Positions 1 to 5,595 of a DNA stretch of 7,055 bases are shown here, piece after piece. Within the stretch, counting starts at the first letter, position 1. Each line of letters begins with the position of its first letter. The notes beneath the pieces are model-generated. The model was not told the origin of the DNA and ran no database searches. It worked only from the letters and a program-made list of their open reading frames with translations. Origin of the DNA: Betaproteobacteria bacterium (GTDB lineage: Bacteria; Pseudomonadota; Gammaproteobacteria; Burkholderiales; SG8-39); contig DAHVFK010000181.1 in NCBI GenBank assembly GCA_027317055.1, positions 1 to 7,055 on the forward strand, written 5' to 3'. The position numbers and the translations under genes are program-made.

Positions 1-1
1 C

Positions 2-247
2 ACTTACCGCGGGCAGAAGCAGATCTGGTACCTGCTGCGGCTGTTGGGGCGCGATTGCGACGTGAGACTGCGCGCAAGCGGGCATCCGGAATTCGACGCC
101 TGGCGTTGGCACGAGTTCTGGGTCCCGCTCGACGCGGTGATCGAATTCAAGCGCGATGTCTACAAGCAGGCGCTGGCGGAGCTGCACCGTTTTTTGGGCG
201 GCGATCCCCGCCAGGGCCGACAACGCGTCGAGCCGGTCTCGGGCTGA
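2..247 (+). CDS. rppH: RNA pyrophosphohydrolase RppH, C-terminal part (5' end outside window)
   Basis: This is the last 81 codons of a gene that begins before the window; the open frame runs from base 2 to a TGA at 245-247. RppH is a Nudix hydrolase that removes pyrophosphate from the 5' triphosphate end of mRNA and so primes RNase E-dependent decay. The visible part carries family hallmarks: GQKQIWYLL near the left edge, then PEFDAWRW and the segment VIEFKRDVYKQAL, closely matching the E. coli RppH C-terminal half (GQKQKWFLL, PEFDGWRW, SFKRDVYRR). The catalytic Nudix box lies upstream and cannot be checked. After the conserved FKRDVY helix there is only a short polar tail, ending in EPVSG, that is probably not conserved. 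A TTG at 44 could be read as a start, but homology extends upstream of it, so it is internal. Confidence 0.9.
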   Translation, partial: TYRGQKQIWYLLRLLGRDCDVRLRASGHPEFDAWRWHEFWVPLDAVIEFKRDVYKQALAELHRFLGGDPRQGRQRVEPVSG

Positions 248-297
248 AGTTGAACTTTGCGGCGCGTAAGCGCTCCCTTTGAGTAACAGGAGACGCT

Positions 298-885
298 ATG
301 GAACGCAATTTCTTGTCATTGCCGAGCCACAGTCTGGGTGGCAACGCGGGGTTCAGGCGTCCGAACCAGTCGAAGGTCGGGCTGGAGTCGCCCGCGCTGA
401 CGGTGATGACAGACCTGACGCGGGTCAGTCCCGCGACGATCGGACCGGAAGCGCCGATCGAGGCCGCGAACCGGTTCATGATGATGCGCGGCGTGCGGTT
501 GTTGCTGGTAGTCGACGAGCGGGAAGATGTTCTAGGCGTGATCTCCGCCACCGATATCCTGGGCGAGCGGCCGCTGCGGGTGGCGACGGGTCGGGGATTG
601 CGGCGCGACGAGCTCGTCGTGGCGGACGTTATGACGCCTGCCGAGCGAGTCGAGGTGATCGCGCTGGCGGACATCGACGGCGCGAGGGTAGGTCACGTGG
701 TGGCGACGCTGATGCATGCGGGACGCCAGCATGCTCTGGTGGTAGACAGCGATGCCGCTTCGGGACGCCTCATGGTGCGCGGCATCCTTTCTCTGTCCCA
801 GGTCGCGCGCCAGCTGGGCGAGCCGTTGCAGTTGAGTGAGGTCGCGCGCACCTTCGCCGAGATAGAGGCGGTCCTCGGGCGCTAA
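298..885 (+). CDS. Two-CBS-domain protein of unknown function
   Basis: A 195-residue soluble protein with two CBS domains and no other recognisable domain. The start at 298 is supported by an AGGAG five bases upstream (288-292). The first 33 residues are low-complexity and polar. CBS1 covers about residues 35-90 and ends in GVISATDIL (80-88), the usual G-h-h-S/T-x-x-D ribose/phosphate-binding signature. CBS2 covers about residues 107-173, opens with VADVMTP and ends in GILSLSQVARQL, where the acidic residue of the signature is replaced, so it may not bind nucleotide the same way. CBS pairs generally sense adenosine nucleotides and form a Bateman module. Stand-alone versions are regulators of unknown target. 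The gene lies 50 bases after rppH, close enough for cotranscription, and 127 bases before the rubrerythrin gene. No specific partner can be assigned. Confidence 0.85.
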   Translation: MERNFLSLPSHSLGGNAGFRRPNQSKVGLESPALTVMTDLTRVSPATIGPEAPIEAANRFMMMRGVRLLLVVDEREDVLGVISATDILGERPLRVATGRGLRRDELVVADVMTPAERVEVIALADIDGARVGHVVATLMHAGRQHALVVDSDAASGRLMVRGILSLSQVARQLGEPLQLSEVARTFAEIEAVLGR

Positions 886-901
886 CCTGCGCGGTGTCGG
901 C

Positions 902-952
902 ATAGTAACTATCAATTGATTGGATTGCGAAAATCGATTTGATCAATCGATT
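902..952 (+). promoter_or_regulatory. Palindrome-rich AT island upstream of rubrerythrin (candidate operator)
   Basis: In an otherwise GC-rich window this stretch is AT-rich and packed with small symmetric elements. These are ATAGT-A-ACTAT at 902-912, the perfect palindrome ATCAATTGAT at 911-920, and two copies of the self-complementary octamer AATCGATT at 932-939 and 945-952, separated by TGATC. The two octamers together form an inverted repeat with 8-base arms and a 5-base spacer. This layout is typical of a dimeric regulator site. Because the next gene is a peroxide-reducing di-iron protein, an OxyR-like or other redox/iron regulator is a natural guess. The match to a canonical OxyR (ATAG-N7-CTAT) or FNR (TTGAT-N4-ATCAA) box is not exact, so the regulator is not identified. 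Confidence 0.5.
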
Positions 953-967
953 GGGGGCGGTTACCCT
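939..967 (+). promoter_or_regulatory. Weak candidate sigma-70 promoter for rubrerythrin
   Basis: TTGATC at 939-944 and TACCCT at 962-967 are separated by exactly 17 bases. The -35 matches consensus at four of six positions. The -10 matches only three, but these are the most conserved ones (first T, A, last T). The -35 would sit between the two AATCGATT octamers, so a bound regulator would contact or block RNA polymerase directly. A weak -10 is typical of activator-dependent promoters. The predicted leader would be about 35-40 bases, ending in the AGGAGG ribosome site at 1001-1006. Confidence 0.3.
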
Positions 968-1012
968 CCCTTGGCCACAATCAGTGACGGCAAATCCATT
1001 AGGAGGCACGCT

Positions 1013-1432
1013 ATGAAGCTCAAAGGCACCAAGACTCACGAAAACCTCAAGGCCGCGTTTGCCGGCGAAAGCCAGGCCAACCGCAGGTACCTGTACTTTG
1101 CCGCCAAGGCCGACGTTGAGGGTCAGAACGACGTATCGGCGCTGTTCCGCTCCACCGCTGAGGGCGAGACCGGCCATGCGCACGGGCATCTGGAGTACCT
1201 GGAGCAAGTGGGTGACCCTGCAACCGATCTGCCGATAGGCAAGACGCGCGACAACCTGAAGTCGGCGGTCGCGGGCGAAACGCACGAGTACACCGACATG
1301 TACCCGGGCATGGCCAAGGCGGCGCGGGACGAGAAGTTCGAGGAGATTGCGGACTGGTTCGAGACCCTGGCCAAGGCCGAGCGCTCGCACGCCAACCGCT
1401 TCCAGAAAGCACTCGACGCGCTGCAAGACTGA
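1013..1432 (+). CDS. Rubrerythrin, short form without rubredoxin domain
   Basis: A 139-residue ferritin-like di-iron protein that probably reduces hydrogen peroxide to water in the cytoplasm. The start at 1013 is set by a perfect AGGAGG six bases upstream (1001-1006). The complete rubrerythrin ligand set is visible: E19 in AGESQANRRY, E52 and H55 in EGETGH, E89 and E92 in GETHEY, and E123 and H126 in AERSH. This gives the four-helix bundle with duplicated ExxH/ExxE motifs. Classical rubrerythrins of about 190 residues carry a C-terminal rubredoxin-like domain with two CxxC motifs. Here the protein ends with ALDALQD right after the fourth helix and contains no cysteine, so electrons must come from a separate donor. 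It lies 68 bases upstream of a DUF3501 gene, a recurrent partner, and behind a palindromic region that may control it. Confidence 0.93.
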   Translation: MKLKGTKTHENLKAAFAGESQANRRYLYFAAKADVEGQNDVSALFRSTAEGETGHAHGHLEYLEQVGDPATDLPIGKTRDNLKSAVAGETHEYTDMYPGMAKAARDEKFEEIADWFETLAKAERSHANRFQKALDALQD

Positions 1433-1450
1433 GTCGAATCATGTGACGTG

Positions 1451-1482
1451 GGAAGGCGGTCACAACGACCGCCCGTCCTTCC
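1451..1482 (+). other. Intercistronic RNA hairpin between rubrerythrin and DUF3501 genes
   Basis: A perfect 7-bp stem, GGCGGTC (1455-1461) with GACCGCC (1467-1473), closes a five-base ACAAC loop. The flanking GGAA (1451-1454) and TTCC (1479-1482) can extend it across an asymmetric internal loop. No T-tract follows, so it is not a convincing intrinsic terminator. It is better read as an mRNA-stabilising or processing hairpin that could set different expression of the two cistrons. Confidence 0.45.
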
Positions 1483-1500
1483 GCCTGAAGAGATACGCCA

Positions 1501-2085
1501 ATGCCGCAGATTGCAAAAGATAGCTTGATGACGCTGGAGGCCTACGCCAAGCAGCGCAAAGAGTTCCGCGCCAAGGTCATCGAGCACAAGAAGCTTCGCA
1601 ACGTGCATATCGGCGAGCACGTCACGCTGCAGTTCGAGGACGAGCTGACGGTTCGCTACCAGGTGCAGGAGATGCTGCGCATCGAGCGCATTTTTGAAGA
1701 GGAGGGCATCCAGGAAGAGCTGGATGTTTACAATCCACTGATCCCGGACGGCGCCAACCTCAAGGCAACCTTGATGATCGAGTATCCGGATCCGGTGGAG
1801 CGCCAGCGAATGCTCGCCAAGCTCAAGGGCATCGAGGACCGGGCTTGGGTTCAGGTCGAGGGCTGTGAACGCGTTTACGCCATCGCCGACGAGGATCTCG
1901 AGCGCGAGAACGAGGACAAGACGTCGTCGGTGCATTTCCTGCGCTTCGAGCTGAGCGACGAGATGCGCAAAGCGCTCAAGTACGGCGTAGGCGTCGCCGT
2001 CGGCATCGACCATCCGGAGTATCGCGCGAACGTCGACGCTTTGGCGCCGCAGGTGCGCGCGTCCCTGGTCTCGGACCTGCGTTAA
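1501..2085 (+). CDS. DUF3501 family protein
   Basis: A 194-residue, highly charged, soluble protein with no signal peptide, membrane segment or known catalytic motif. I recognise it as a DUF3501 family member from its length and from segments such as EHVTLQFEDELTVRYQVQEM, the DVYNPLIPDGANLKATLMIE region, and a C-terminal RFELSDEMRKALKYG. The start at 1501 follows a weak purine-rich ribosome site (GAAGAGA, 1487-1493). From family knowledge, DUF3501 genes recur next to rubrerythrin and a heterodisulfide-reductase-like Fe-S oxidoreductase, suggesting a shared redox or peroxide-defence role, but the biochemical function is not known. Here it directly follows rubrerythrin, probably in one transcript, and no Fe-S oxidoreductase gene is present on either side within the window. 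Only one cysteine is visible (in VEGCERV), so it is unlikely to hold an Fe-S cluster itself. Confidence 0.8.
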   Translation: MPQIAKDSLMTLEAYAKQRKEFRAKVIEHKKLRNVHIGEHVTLQFEDELTVRYQVQEMLRIERIFEEEGIQEELDVYNPLIPDGANLKATLMIEYPDPVERQRMLAKLKGIEDRAWVQVEGCERVYAIADEDLERENEDKTSSVHFLRFELSDEMRKALKYGVGVAVGIDHPEYRANVDALAPQVRASLVSDLR

Positions 2086-2092
2086 GGGCCAG

Positions 2093-2626
2093 GTGCGCGG
2101 GCTCGCCGCGGTTGCGCTTTGCCTCGCGCTTATTGCATGCGCGGGAGACGCTCCGGAGCAGAGTGACTGGGAGCGAGCCCAGGAGGCTCAAAGCTGGCAG
2201 GAAAACCGCGTTACGCTCCCGCCCTATCCGAAGAGCGCGAATCTGGTTGAATTCGATGTCGGTGCAGGCCCTGAGTTTCATTTTCTGGTAGATGCCGCGT
2301 CGCTTAGCGTGGGCTCGGACGGCGTTGTGCGCTACGTGTTGGTGGCGCGCAGCCTGCAGGGGGCACAGAACGTCAGCTTCGAGGGTCTGCGCTGCAAAGA
2401 CGGGGAATACAAGATCTACGCCACCGGCAGCGGGGACGGGACCTGGGTCAAGGCGCCTTTGTCGCGCTGGCGGCCGGTGGAGCAGCGCGCCGGTAGCTGG
2501 CACCGGACGCTGGCGAACGACTACTTCTGTCCGATGAGAGAGCCGGTTCGCACCGTTGCCGAGGGCGTCGATGCGCTGAAGCGCGGCGGGAACTCCAGGT
2601 CGGGCGATTCGCTGCGGGGCCCCTGA
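2093..2626 (+). CDS. CNP1-like family lipoprotein
   Basis: A 177-residue protein resembling the CNP1-like family of Betaproteobacteria, whose role is unknown. The N-terminus is a short lipoprotein signal: one arginine, a hydrophobic run, then the lipobox LIAC with the modified cysteine at residue 16, so the mature protein should be membrane-anchored and face the periplasm. The mature part has the family-like segments WQENRVTLPPYP, FLVDAASLSVGSDGVVRYVLVARS, and two further cysteines (GLRCKDGEYKIYA and NDYFCP) that could form a disulfide. The start is a GTG at 2093 with AAGGG at 2084-2088, which overlaps the stop codon of the DUF3501 gene; no in-frame start lies just upstream. It probably sits at the end of the + strand transcript and faces proB tail to tail with 7 bases between stop codons. 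Confidence 0.82.
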   Translation: MRGLAAVALCLALIACAGDAPEQSDWERAQEAQSWQENRVTLPPYPKSANLVEFDVGAGPEFHFLVDAASLSVGSDGVVRYVLVARSLQGAQNVSFEGLRCKDGEYKIYATGSGDGTWVKAPLSRWRPVEQRAGSWHRTLANDYFCPMREPVRTVAEGVDALKRGGNSRSGDSLRGP

Positions 2627-2633
2627 GCGGGAA

Positions 2634-3752
2634 TCAAAGAAGCACCAGGTTGTCGCGGTGGATGAGCTCGGGCTCCTCGACGTAGCCGAGAATCCCCTCG
2701 ATGTCGCTCGACGGACGGCGGATGATGCGCCGCGTTTCCGCCGCCGCATAGTTCACCAGCCCGCGTGCGACTTCGCGTCCGTCAGGGTCGGTACAGGCCA
2801 CCACCTCGCCTCGCTCGAAGTCTCCGCTGACGTCGACCACGCCGATCGGCAGCAGGCTCTTGCCGTCGCGTACCAGGGCCTTGGTCGCGCCGGCATCAAG
2901 GCGCAGCCGCCCGCTCACCGTCAGATGGTCTGCCAGCCATTGCTTGCGCGCGGCGAGCGGCACCGTGCGCGCACTGAGCAGCGTGCCCAGCCGCTCGCCC
3001 TGCGCCAGCCTCAGCAGCACGTCATGCTCACGGCCCGACGCGATCACCGTATGCGCACCGCTGCGCGCGGCGCGTTTCGCGGCCAGCACTTTGGTGATCA
3101 TTCCGCCCTTGCCGAGCGCGGTACCGATTCCGCCGGCGAACGCCTCGAGGCGCGGGTCGTCGGCGTTGGCGTGCTCAATGAGTTTCGCTTCCGGATGGCG
3201 GCGCGGGTCGGCGTCGTAGAGGCCGGCCTGATCGGTGAGGATGATGAGCGCATCGGCCTCCACCAGGTTCGTGACCAGCGCGCCCAGAGTGTCGTTGTCA
3301 CCGAACTTGATCTCGTCGGTAACCACCGTGTCGTTCTCGTTGATGACGGGAATCGCACCCATGTCGAGCAGCGTGCGCAGCGTCGAGCGCGCGTTCAGGT
3401 AGCGCCGCCGATCGGCCATGTCGGCGTGCGTGAGCAGCACCTGCGCCGTCGGCAGGCCGTGCTCCCGGAAGCAGGTTTCGTAGCACTGCACCAAGCCCAT
3501 CTGGCCGACCGCTGCGGCAGCCTGCAGCTGGTTCATCGCATGCGGACGGCGGCTCCAGCCCAGGCGCTGCATGCCCTCGGCGATGGCCCCGCTCGAAACC
3601 AGCATCGAGCGCTTGCCCAGCCGATGCAGTCCGGCGATCTGCGACGCCCAGCGCGCGATCGCCTCCACATCGAGTCCGCGCCCGTCGTTGGTCACCAGCG
3701 AGCTGCCGACCTTAATGACCAGGGTCCTTGCGGCGGCGATATTCCCGGACAT
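2634..3752 (-). CDS. proB: Glutamate 5-kinase with C-terminal PUA domain
   Basis: A 372-residue enzyme that phosphorylates L-glutamate on its gamma-carboxylate, the first step of proline synthesis. The amino-acid kinase domain occupies about residues 9-260: TLVIKVGSSLVT with Lys14 in the phosphate-binding loop, VSSGAIAEGMQRLG near residue 52, VINENDTVVTDEIKFGDND near 135-150, the LTDQAGLYDADPR segment, and GKGGMITKVLAAKRA. A PUA domain follows at about 278-355, as in most bacterial ProB. Length matches the E. coli protein (367). An open frame extends 42 codons further upstream, but it overlaps obgE and homology begins at the MSGN start chosen here. The obgE stop codon is part of TGAGG, which is the ribosome site for this start 9 bases further on, so proB is likely translationally coupled to obgE. 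Confidence 0.96.
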   Translation of the reverse strand: MSGNIAAARTLVIKVGSSLVTNDGRGLDVEAIARWASQIAGLHRLGKRSMLVSSGAIAEGMQRLGWSRRPHAMNQLQAAAAVGQMGLVQCYETCFREHGLPTAQVLLTHADMADRRRYLNARSTLRTLLDMGAIPVINENDTVVTDEIKFGDNDTLGALVTNLVEADALIILTDQAGLYDADPRRHPEAKLIEHANADDPRLEAFAGGIGTALGKGGMITKVLAAKRAARSGAHTVIASGREHDVLLRLAQGERLGTLLSARTVPLAARKQWLADHLTVSGRLRLDAGATKALVRDGKSLLPIGVVDVSGDFERGEVVACTDPDGREVARGLVNYAAAETRRIIRRPSSDIEGILGYVEEPELIHRDNLVLL

Positions 3753-3763
3753 TGGCCAACGCC

Positions 3764-4801
3764 TCAGGCCGCGCGGCTCGCTCGTGACGCGGGCTTCTTC
3801 CCGGCGTTCAGGAAACGGTGCGCGGCGGCGGAAGTCTCGCGGCAACCCGCGCCGGTGAGCGCGGAGACGGCGAACCAAGGGCCTTTCCAGCGCAGCGCGC
3901 GCAGGATGCGGCGAATCCGTACTTCCGCATCCGGTGCCAGATCGATCTTGTTGAACAGCAGCCAGCGCGGCTTTCGATACAGGCTTTGGTCGTACTTTCG
4001 CAGCTCCCGTGCAATCGCGCGCGCGTCGCGCACCGGGTCTACGCCCTCGTCGAGCGGCGCGACATCGACCAGGTGCAGCAGCAGGCGCGTGCGCGCCAAG
4101 TGCCTCAGGAACTGGTGCCCCAGTCCGGCGCCCTCGGCGGCGCCTTCGATCAGTCCGGGAATATCCGCGATGACGAAGCTCGCGTCGTCACCGACGCGCA
4201 CCACGCCGAGCGAAGGGTTCAACGTCGTGAACGGGTAGTCGGCGACCTTCGGGCGCGCGCTCGATACGGCTCTGATGAAGGTGGACTTGCCCGCGTTGGG
4301 CAGCCCCAGCAATCCGACGTCGGCCAGGACGCGCAGCTCGAGGGTCAACTCGCGGCTTTCACCCTGCCCGCCGCGCGTGAACTGCCGCGGCGCGCGGTTG
4401 ACGCTCGATTTGAAGTGCAGGTTGCCCAGCCCGCCGTCGCCGCCCTTCGCCAGCAGCGTCCGCTCGCCGTTTTTCGACAGGTCGGCCAGCAGTTGGCCCG
4501 TTTGCAGGTCGCGGATCATGGTGCCGACGGGCATTCGCAGCACGGTATCCCGCCCGCCCTTGCCGTAGCAGTCGGAGCCGTGGCCCTTTTCGCCGTTCTG
4601 CGCCCTGTGTATGCGCGCGAAGCGGTAATCGATCAGCGTGTTGATGTTTCGGTCGGCGACCGCGTAGATACTGCCGCCGCGGCCGCCGTCGCCCCCGTCC
4701 GGGCCGCCGCGGGGGATGTACTTTTCGCGCCGAAACGACGCAGCCCCGTCGCCGCCCTTGCCGGCGTGCACTTGTATCCTGGCTTCGTCGATGAATTTCA
4801 T
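3764..4801 (-). CDS. obgE: Obg-family GTPase ObgE/CgtA
   Basis: A 345-residue ribosome-associated GTPase needed for 50S subunit assembly and linked to the stringent response and replication control. The N-terminal glycine-rich Obg fold (about 1-158) begins MKFIDEARIQVHAGKGGDG and includes IPRGGPDGGDGGRGG. The G domain shows G1 GLPNAGKST (166-174, Lys172), the PFTTLNPSLG switch region, G3 DIPGLIEGAAEGAGLG from residue 213, G4 NKID (284-287) and G5 SALTGAG. The C-terminal extension is shorter than in E. coli (390 residues) and lacks its long acidic tail, as in many Betaproteobacteria. The canonical MKFIDEA start is beyond doubt, yet the preceding bases (TTTCCACCAGC on this strand) hold no Shine-Dalgarno sequence, and a strong terminator ends only 12 bases upstream. 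Confidence 0.96.
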   Translation of the reverse strand: MKFIDEARIQVHAGKGGDGAASFRREKYIPRGGPDGGDGGRGGSIYAVADRNINTLIDYRFARIHRAQNGEKGHGSDCYGKGGRDTVLRMPVGTMIRDLQTGQLLADLSKNGERTLLAKGGDGGLGNLHFKSSVNRAPRQFTRGGQGESRELTLELRVLADVGLLGLPNAGKSTFIRAVSSARPKVADYPFTTLNPSLGVVRVGDDASFVIADIPGLIEGAAEGAGLGHQFLRHLARTRLLLHLVDVAPLDEGVDPVRDARAIARELRKYDQSLYRKPRWLLFNKIDLAPDAEVRIRRILRALRWKGPWFAVSALTGAGCRETSAAAHRFLNAGKKPASRASRAA

Positions 4802-4813
4802 GCTGGTGGAAAC

Positions 4814-4845
4814 AAAAAAGCCCTACCGCGAACGATAGGGCTTTT
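4814..4845 (-). terminator. Intrinsic terminator after rplU-rpmA
   Basis: Read on the - strand, AAAAGCCCTA pairs perfectly with TAGGGCTTTT (10 bp; 4816-4825 with 4836-4845). The ten bases between them can continue the helix by a U-G, a C-G and a G-C pair to close a UUCG tetraloop, giving about 13 pairs. A run of six T follows on the - strand, overlapping the 3' arm. This is a textbook Rho-independent terminator, oriented to end the rpmA transcript 17 bases beyond the rpmA stop codon. The stem is nearly symmetric, but in the + direction only four T follow, so it should work mainly on the - strand. Confidence 0.88.
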
Positions 4846-4862
4846 CGCGGCGCGGCGCGAGG

Positions 4863-5120
4863 TCAGGCCGGAACGACGCTAACCGTGGTCTTGCTGCCCG
4901 AGCCCTTCACTGCGTACTCGACCTTGCCGGCCACCTTGGCGAACAGGGTGTGGTCGCGTCCCATGCCGACGTTGGCGCCCGGGCTCACCGGGGTGCCGCG
5001 CTGGCGGACGATTATGGCGCCGGGGCCGACTTGCTGCCCGCCGTAGATCTTGACGCCGAGCCGCTTGGACTGCGAGTCACGCCCGTTGCGTGAGCTGCCG
5101 CCGGCTTTCTTGTGTGCCAT
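4863..5120 (-). CDS. rpmA: Large-subunit ribosomal protein L27
   Basis: An 85-residue ribosomal protein of the 50S subunit whose flexible N-terminus reaches the peptidyl-transferase centre and helps place the tRNA acceptor ends. The sequence is unmistakable: MAHKKAGGSSRNGRDSQSKR, then LGVKIYGGQQVGPGAIIVRQRG and a glycine-rich VGMGRDHTLFA segment. It starts directly at MAHKKAGG, with no cleaved N-terminal extension of the kind seen in Firmicutes. Length equals E. coli L27. A strong GGAGGA ribosome site lies 8 bases upstream. It follows rplU after 21 bases in the conserved L21-L27 operon and is closed by an intrinsic terminator just past its stop codon. Confidence 0.98.
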   Translation of the reverse strand: MAHKKAGGSSRNGRDSQSKRLGVKIYGGQQVGPGAIIVRQRGTPVSPGANVGMGRDHTLFAKVAGKVEYAVKGSGSKTTVSVVPA

Positions 5121-5141
5121 GCTGTATGTCCTCCGAAATAA

Positions 5142-5459
5142 TCAGGCGCCGGCGACGATGTCGTCGATGCGCACCTCGGTGTAAGACTGGCGATGCCCCT
5201 GCGACTTCTGGAAGTGCTTGCGCCGGCGCAGCTTGTAAATCTTTACCTTGTCGCCGCGTCCGTGCGACACGATCGTCGCCTGGACCTTGGCGCCGGAGAC
5301 GAACGGCGCGCCGACGCGCACCTGCTCGCCCTCTCCGACCATCAGCACCTCGTCGAAGGACACCGCTGCCCCAACCTCCGCGGACAGCAATTCGACGCGC
5401 AGCTGCTCGCCGGAGCTGACCCGGTATTGCTTTCCGCCGGTCTTGATTACCGCGTACAT
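5142..5459 (-). CDS. rplU: Large-subunit ribosomal protein L21
   Basis: A 105-residue 50S ribosomal protein that binds 23S rRNA. It starts with the canonical MYAVIKTGGKQYRVSSGE and contains the basic, RNA-binding stretch KIYKLRRRKHFQKSQGHRQ near the C-terminus, followed by TEVRIDDI. E. coli L21 has 103 residues. The frame is open for 24 more codons upstream, but those residues do not belong to L21 and would overlap the promoter. The start chosen has AGGA 8 bases upstream. It is the first gene of the rplU-rpmA unit, read from a near-consensus promoter about 40 bases upstream and diverging from ispB. Confidence 0.97.
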   Translation of the reverse strand: MYAVIKTGGKQYRVSSGEQLRVELLSAEVGAAVSFDEVLMVGEGEQVRVGAPFVSGAKVQATIVSHGRGDKVKIYKLRRRKHFQKSQGHRQSYTEVRIDDIVAGA

Positions 5460-5495
5460 GACGAAGATCCTGTTCGTGGCCTGCAAAGACTTGGA

Positions 5496-5525
5496 ATTAT
5501 AGGGGATTTCGGCTCCGCGCGTCAA
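5496..5525 (-). promoter_or_regulatory. Sigma-70 promoter of rplU-rpmA
   Basis: On the - strand a TTGACG -35 box (5520-5525) and a perfect TATAAT -10 box (5496-5501) are separated by 18 bases. Eleven of twelve consensus positions match. Transcription should start near 5489, giving a leader of about 30 bases before the rplU start codon, too short for an elaborate leader riboregulator. The strength fits a ribosomal protein operon. Confidence 0.85.
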
Positions 5526-5580
5526 AATCATCTATGCTAAGCTTCGCGCCCCGTCGCTGCCCGAAAGAACGCCGAGGCGG

Positions 5581-5595
5581 GGCGGGCATCCCGCC
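5581..5595 (+). other. GC hairpin abutting the ispB start codon
   Basis: GGCGGG (5581-5586) and CCCGCC (5590-5595) are perfect complements around a three-base CAT loop, and the ispB ATG begins at the very next base. The only Shine-Dalgarno-like sequence, GAGG at 5574-5577, lies 18 bases before the ATG, which is too far when the RNA is unfolded. Folding the hairpin would shorten the effective distance to about 3 bases. The structure could therefore regulate or permit initiation. Confidence 0.5.

Noticed and set aside
258..280. Possible terminator after rppH: GCGC-GTAA-GCGC followed by CCCTTT
   Set aside because: The stem has only four GC pairs plus one wobble and the T-run is three bases, too weak to call.
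920..1012. A longer rubrerythrin starting at the TTG at 920
   Set aside because: The extra 31 residues do not resemble rubrerythrin, would be translated through the palindromic region, and the perfect AGGAGG before 1013 marks the true start.
3753..3878. An N-terminal extension of ProB overlapping the end of obgE
   Set aside because: The added residues are arginine-rich shadow sequence of obgE, and a well-placed ribosome site precedes the 3752 start.
2658..4238. A 526-codon open frame on the + strand opposite proB and obgE
   Set aside because: It is antisense to two certain genes, is rich in arginine, alanine and glutamine as expected for shadow frames of GC-rich DNA, and has no recognisable domain.
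3818..4882. A 354-codon open frame on the + strand opposite obgE
   Set aside because: It covers the obgE coding region and the terminator in antisense and shows only low-complexity shadow composition.
5460..5531. An N-terminal extension of L21
   Set aside because: L21 proteins begin at MYAVIKTGGKQYRV, and the extension would include the rplU promoter and leader.
5508..5538. Possible ispB promoter with TATGCT at 5533-5538
   Set aside because: No acceptable -35 is found at normal spacing, and the area overlaps the opposite rplU promoter.
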